Below, one piece after another: positions 16,178 through 18,366 of a stretch of 18,366 nt of DNA. This DNA comes from JBBRLA01 sp038231615. GTDB lineage: Bacteria; Myxococcota_A; Polyangia; Palsa-1104; JAEUJZ01. How positions within the stretch are numbered: the stretch's first letter is position 1; every line of letters begins with the position of its first letter. Location: assembly GCA_038231615.1 (NCBI GenBank), contig JBBRLA010000090.1, positions 1 through 18,366 on the forward strand, given 5' to 3'. Below the pieces are notes generated by a model. That model was not told where the DNA came from and searched no databases. It worked only from the letters and a program-made list of their open reading frames with translations. The position numbers and the translations under genes were made by a program.

Positions 16178-17734
16178 CTAGCCGGGCGGCGGCTGGAGCA
16201 GCACGAAGAAGGATTGATCACCCTTCTGGATCAGCAGCACGTGGCCCCCCTGCCGATCCGTCCCCAGCATCTTCACCGCCTCCTCGGCGCTTTTCACCGG
16301 CCTGCGGTCGATCTCCAGGATCAAGTCACCCCGGGACAGGTTCACCTCCGCCGCCGGACTGCCCTGCTTGACCCCGGCGATGACCACTCCGCCCTGCGCC
16401 TTCAACCCCAGCCGTTCCGCCATCTGCGGGGTCAGGCTCTGCAATTGAAGGCCCAGCTTGGCCTTGGCCTTGCCCTGGTCCTCCGTCGCCTTGCCCCCGG
16501 CGATCTCGTCCTCCCCGGGCAGCTCCCCGGCCTTGGCCTGGAGACTGACCGTCTTGCCATCTCGCCAGATGTTCAGGGCCACGTTGTCCCCCACCTTCCT
16601 CATCAGCACCAGGCGCTGAACGTCGCGAGAGCTCTCGACCTTCTTGCCGTCCACGTTCAGGATCACATCGCCGCGACGAATGCCGGCCTTCTCCGCCGGG
16701 CCCGCCGGGATCAGTCCCTGCACCAGGGCCCCCGTCTCCGGCGCCCCCATGGCCTTGGCCAGCTCGCCGTTCATCTCCTGCATGGTGATCCCCAGGTACG
16801 GCCGCTTCACCTTTCCGCTCGCAATGAGGTCCCGGATGACCGGCCTGGCCATGTCCGAGGGCACCGCGAACCCGATGCCGATGTTGCCCCCGGGACCCAG
16901 GATCGCCGTGTTGATCCCGATGACCTCACCAGACAGGTTCACCAGCGGCCCGCCGGAGTTGCCGGGGTTGATCGACGCGTCCGTCTGCAAAAAGTCCTGG
17001 TATCCGCCCCGGGTGTCCGCGATGCCGCTGCGTCCCTTGGCGCTGATGACCCCCACGGTGACCGTGTGGTCCAGGCCGAACGGGTTGCCGATGGCGATGA
17101 CCCACTCGCCCACCAGTAGCTTTTCCGACTCGCCGATCTTGGCCGCCCGCACCGGATAGTTCTTCGTATCGACCTTGATCACCGCCAGGTCGCTTCGCGG
17201 GTCCGTGCCGATGATCTTGGCCGGCATCTCTTTCCCATCGGCGAACTTCACCGTGATCTCGTTGGCGCCGCCCACCACGTGGTTGTTCGTGAGAATCATC
17301 CCCTTCTCATCGATGACCACCCCGGAACCGGCCCCTCGCTGCACCGGTCCGCTGTCCTCGTCGTCCGGCTGGACGCCGTCGCCGTCATCCGGCCCGCCAA
17401 AGGGCCCGAAGGGGAAGGGGAACCCGCCCAAGGGATTGCGTCGCATCGCCCGGCTTATCTTTTGCCGCTTGGCGACGCGAATGCTGACCACGCTCGGAGC
17501 CAGCTGGTCGGCGACCAGCGCGAAGGTCCGGGAGACTTCCTTGGCCACCTCCAGTTGCGAGCGCGAGGGCGGGGGCAGGGCCGGCACCAACGCACTCGGG
17601 GCCCCTGTCGCCGCGGCAGAGGCCGGCTGGTCCCACGAGACCTTCATTTTGGTGCATGCCAGCGTGACCATCACACCCATGCTGAAGAGCGCCACGCTGC
17701 GAAGCGTCCGCGCGACCCGAAAACTGCTGGACAT
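16178..17734 (-). CDS. HtrA/Do-family serine protease with two PDZ domains, putative lipoprotein
   Basis: Envelope protease and chaperone that degrades misfolded exported proteins. The protein has 518 residues with the ATG at 17734, set by a strong AAGGAG ribosome binding site (17743-17748) 8 bases upstream; an open frame continues further upstream without support. An N-terminal hydrophobic segment ends in TLAC (C27), a possible though imperfect lipobox. A Pro/Ala linker and a loop rich in Gly, Phe and Pro (about 100-130) precede the trypsin-like domain with H152 (TNNHVVGG), D182 (RSDLAV) and S260 (NPGNSGGP). PDZ1 covers GITMQEM...GDVILNVDGKKV and PDZ2 covers GVVIAGVKQ...GDLILEIDRRPV. The domain order matches DegP/DegQ/MucD. 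It is divergent from a membrane sensor gene and ends in a strong terminator, so it is monocistronic. Confidence 0.94.
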   Translation of the reverse strand: MSSSFRVARTLRSVALFSMGVMVTLACTKMKVSWDQPASAAATGAPSALVPALPPPSRSQLEVAKEVSRTFALVADQLAPSVVSIRVAKRQKISRAMRRNPLGGFPFPFGPFGGPDDGDGVQPDDEDSGPVQRGAGSGVVIDEKGMILTNNHVVGGANEITVKFADGKEMPAKIIGTDPRSDLAVIKVDTKNYPVRAAKIGESEKLLVGEWVIAIGNPFGLDHTVTVGVISAKGRSGIADTRGGYQDFLQTDASINPGNSGGPLVNLSGEVIGINTAILGPGGNIGIGFAVPSDMARPVIRDLIASGKVKRPYLGITMQEMNGELAKAMGAPETGALVQGLIPAGPAEKAGIRRGDVILNVDGKKVESSRDVQRLVLMRKVGDNVALNIWRDGKTVSLQAKAGELPGEDEIAGGKATEDQGKAKAKLGLQLQSLTPQMAERLGLKAQGGVVIAGVKQGSPAAEVNLSRGDLILEIDRRPVKSAEEAVKMLGTDRQGGHVLLIQKGDQSFFVLLQPPPG

Positions 17735-17959
17735 GAGAAATTCTCCTTCAAGTGTCGGTTGTGGCGCCAGGGCCAGGCCAGGCGCTCCAGGATATAACGA
17801 TCCAGGTCCGGGGTTCATTCCCTGCCGAGCCACAAGATGAGACTTTCAAGCGAGCCGCACCGTTGCACAGCCCCGCCCGGCTGCCTGAGAGCGCCGAAGC
17901 GCCTGTTGACCGCCTGCCTGACCGGCGGCGGGCCGGATTCTCGGCTACTATGACAAAGC
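17735..17959. promoter_or_regulatory. divergent intergenic region between HtrA and a membrane sensor
   Basis: This 225-base gap holds the promoters of both genes. On the minus strand it has CTTGAAA (17844-17850), identical to an RpoH-type -35, but no CCCCAT-like -10 at 11-16 bases, and an AT-rich GTTATATCC (around 17790-17798) that could be a -10 for HtrA. On the plus strand TACTAT (17946-17951) ends 8 bases before the TTG start of the sensor gene. No small gene is supported. Confidence 0.35.
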
Positions 17960-18366
17960 TTGAAGATTCGCACCAAATTGATCGGGCTTCTCTCCGGCCT
18001 GCTTCTCCTGGTTATCCTGACCACCACCCTGGGCGGGTGGCTCATGCTGAACAGCAGGGTGCAGAAGAGTGTCCGGGAAGACGCCCAATCCACCGCCAAC
18101 GCCATCGCCAACAGCTTGGAAGAATACCTGCAAAGCGAGCACTCCGACGAGGAGGTCGCCGAGCGCCTGGAGTCCATCCGCCGCCGCTACCTCTGGGTGG
18201 TCAAGTTGGCCCTGTCCTTCGCCACCGAGGAGGGCGAGACCGTCCAGGTGGTCCTTCCCGTCGGCGGCGAGGTCGAGGTCTCGCGCCCGAAGACCCCCCG
18301 CCACCCCCACAGCGACCGCGCCGTGCAGTACGAGGCCCGCCGCTCCCTCTTCGACCATGGCGAGAG
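17960..18366 (+). CDS. N-terminal part of a membrane sensor protein, probably a histidine kinase (partial)
   Basis: The frame is open from TTG 17960 to the window end (135 complete codons). A TGA in the same frame at 17951-17953 leaves TTG as the only reasonable start. The protein begins MKIRTKLIG followed by a hydrophobic segment (about residues 8-30, GLLSGLLLLVILTTTLGGWL) typical of a first transmembrane helix. A polar, probably periplasmic region follows with helical (VREDAQSTANAIANSLEEYL) and then beta-rich parts (VQVVLPVGGEVEVSRPK). This layout is that of sensor histidine kinases or other HAMP-type receptors, but the diagnostic domains lie beyond the window. Its divergence from HtrA suggests envelope-stress sensing, which is inference. 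Confidence 0.65.
   Translation, partial: MKIRTKLIGLLSGLLLLVILTTTLGGWLMLNSRVQKSVREDAQSTANAIANSLEEYLQSEHSDEEVAERLESIRRRYLWVVKLALSFATEEGETVQVVLPVGGEVEVSRPKTPRHPHSDRAVQYEARRSLFDHGE

Noticed and set aside
17844..17850. CTTGAAA upstream of HtrA as an RpoH-type promoter
   Set aside because: No CCCCAT-like -10 lies at the required distance, so only half of a promoter is present.
17948..18358. Minus-strand open frame of 136 codons at the window end
   Set aside because: It is antisense to the membrane sensor, whose N-terminal hydrophobic helix makes the plus strand the coding one.

Overview
The window is a GC-rich bacterial chromosomal segment with tightly packed genes. The mix points to the Myxococcota or another former deltaproteobacterial lineage: a eukaryote-like Ser/Thr kinase with FHA and PP2C partners, two NtrC-type activators, stand-alone receiver domains, an RpoH-like sigma factor and lineage-specific lipoproteins. 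This is inferred from gene content; no rRNA or other phylogenetic marker is present. I see no tRNA, rRNA, CRISPR array, insertion sequence or integrase, and no stretch above 300 bases lacks a gene.

Region 1 (1-4491): the tail of an unidentified gene, a full-length glycogen phosphorylase (glgP), and an MFS_3-type exporter with the family's soluble C-terminal domain. Region 2 (4577-9574): a Ser/Thr phospho-signalling locus. An FHA protein is translationally coupled to a Ser/Thr kinase. A PP2C phosphatase lies downstream. Between kinase and phosphatase, on the opposite strand, sits a gene for a CcmP/CsoS1D-like tandem-domain bacterial microcompartment (BMC-T) shell protein. No other shell gene or encapsulated enzyme is in the window, so this orphan shell gene is the most unusual feature. 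A putative lipoprotein of unknown function follows, convergent with the phosphatase.

Region 3 (9648-15928): transcription and phosphorelay control. An RpoH-box sigma factor is divergent from an NtrC-family sigma54 activator that is coupled (ATGA overlap) to a short soluble histidine kinase without a sensory domain. Two single-domain response regulators, an unknown helical protein and a second, closely similar NtrC-family regulator follow. The second regulator has a well-placed sigma54 (-24/-12) promoter, so it is probably under sigma54-activator control, by its paralogue or itself.

Region 4 (16121-18366): an HtrA/Do-type serine protease with two PDZ domains and a possible lipoprotein signal, ended by a clear intrinsic terminator, and divergent from a membrane sensor protein cut off by the window end.

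Overall the region looks like a stress and regulatory neighbourhood. Several plus-strand genes have a -10-like hexamer a few bases before the start codon and no Shine-Dalgarno sequence, which suggests leaderless transcripts. Several gene ends carry hairpins that span the stop codon.
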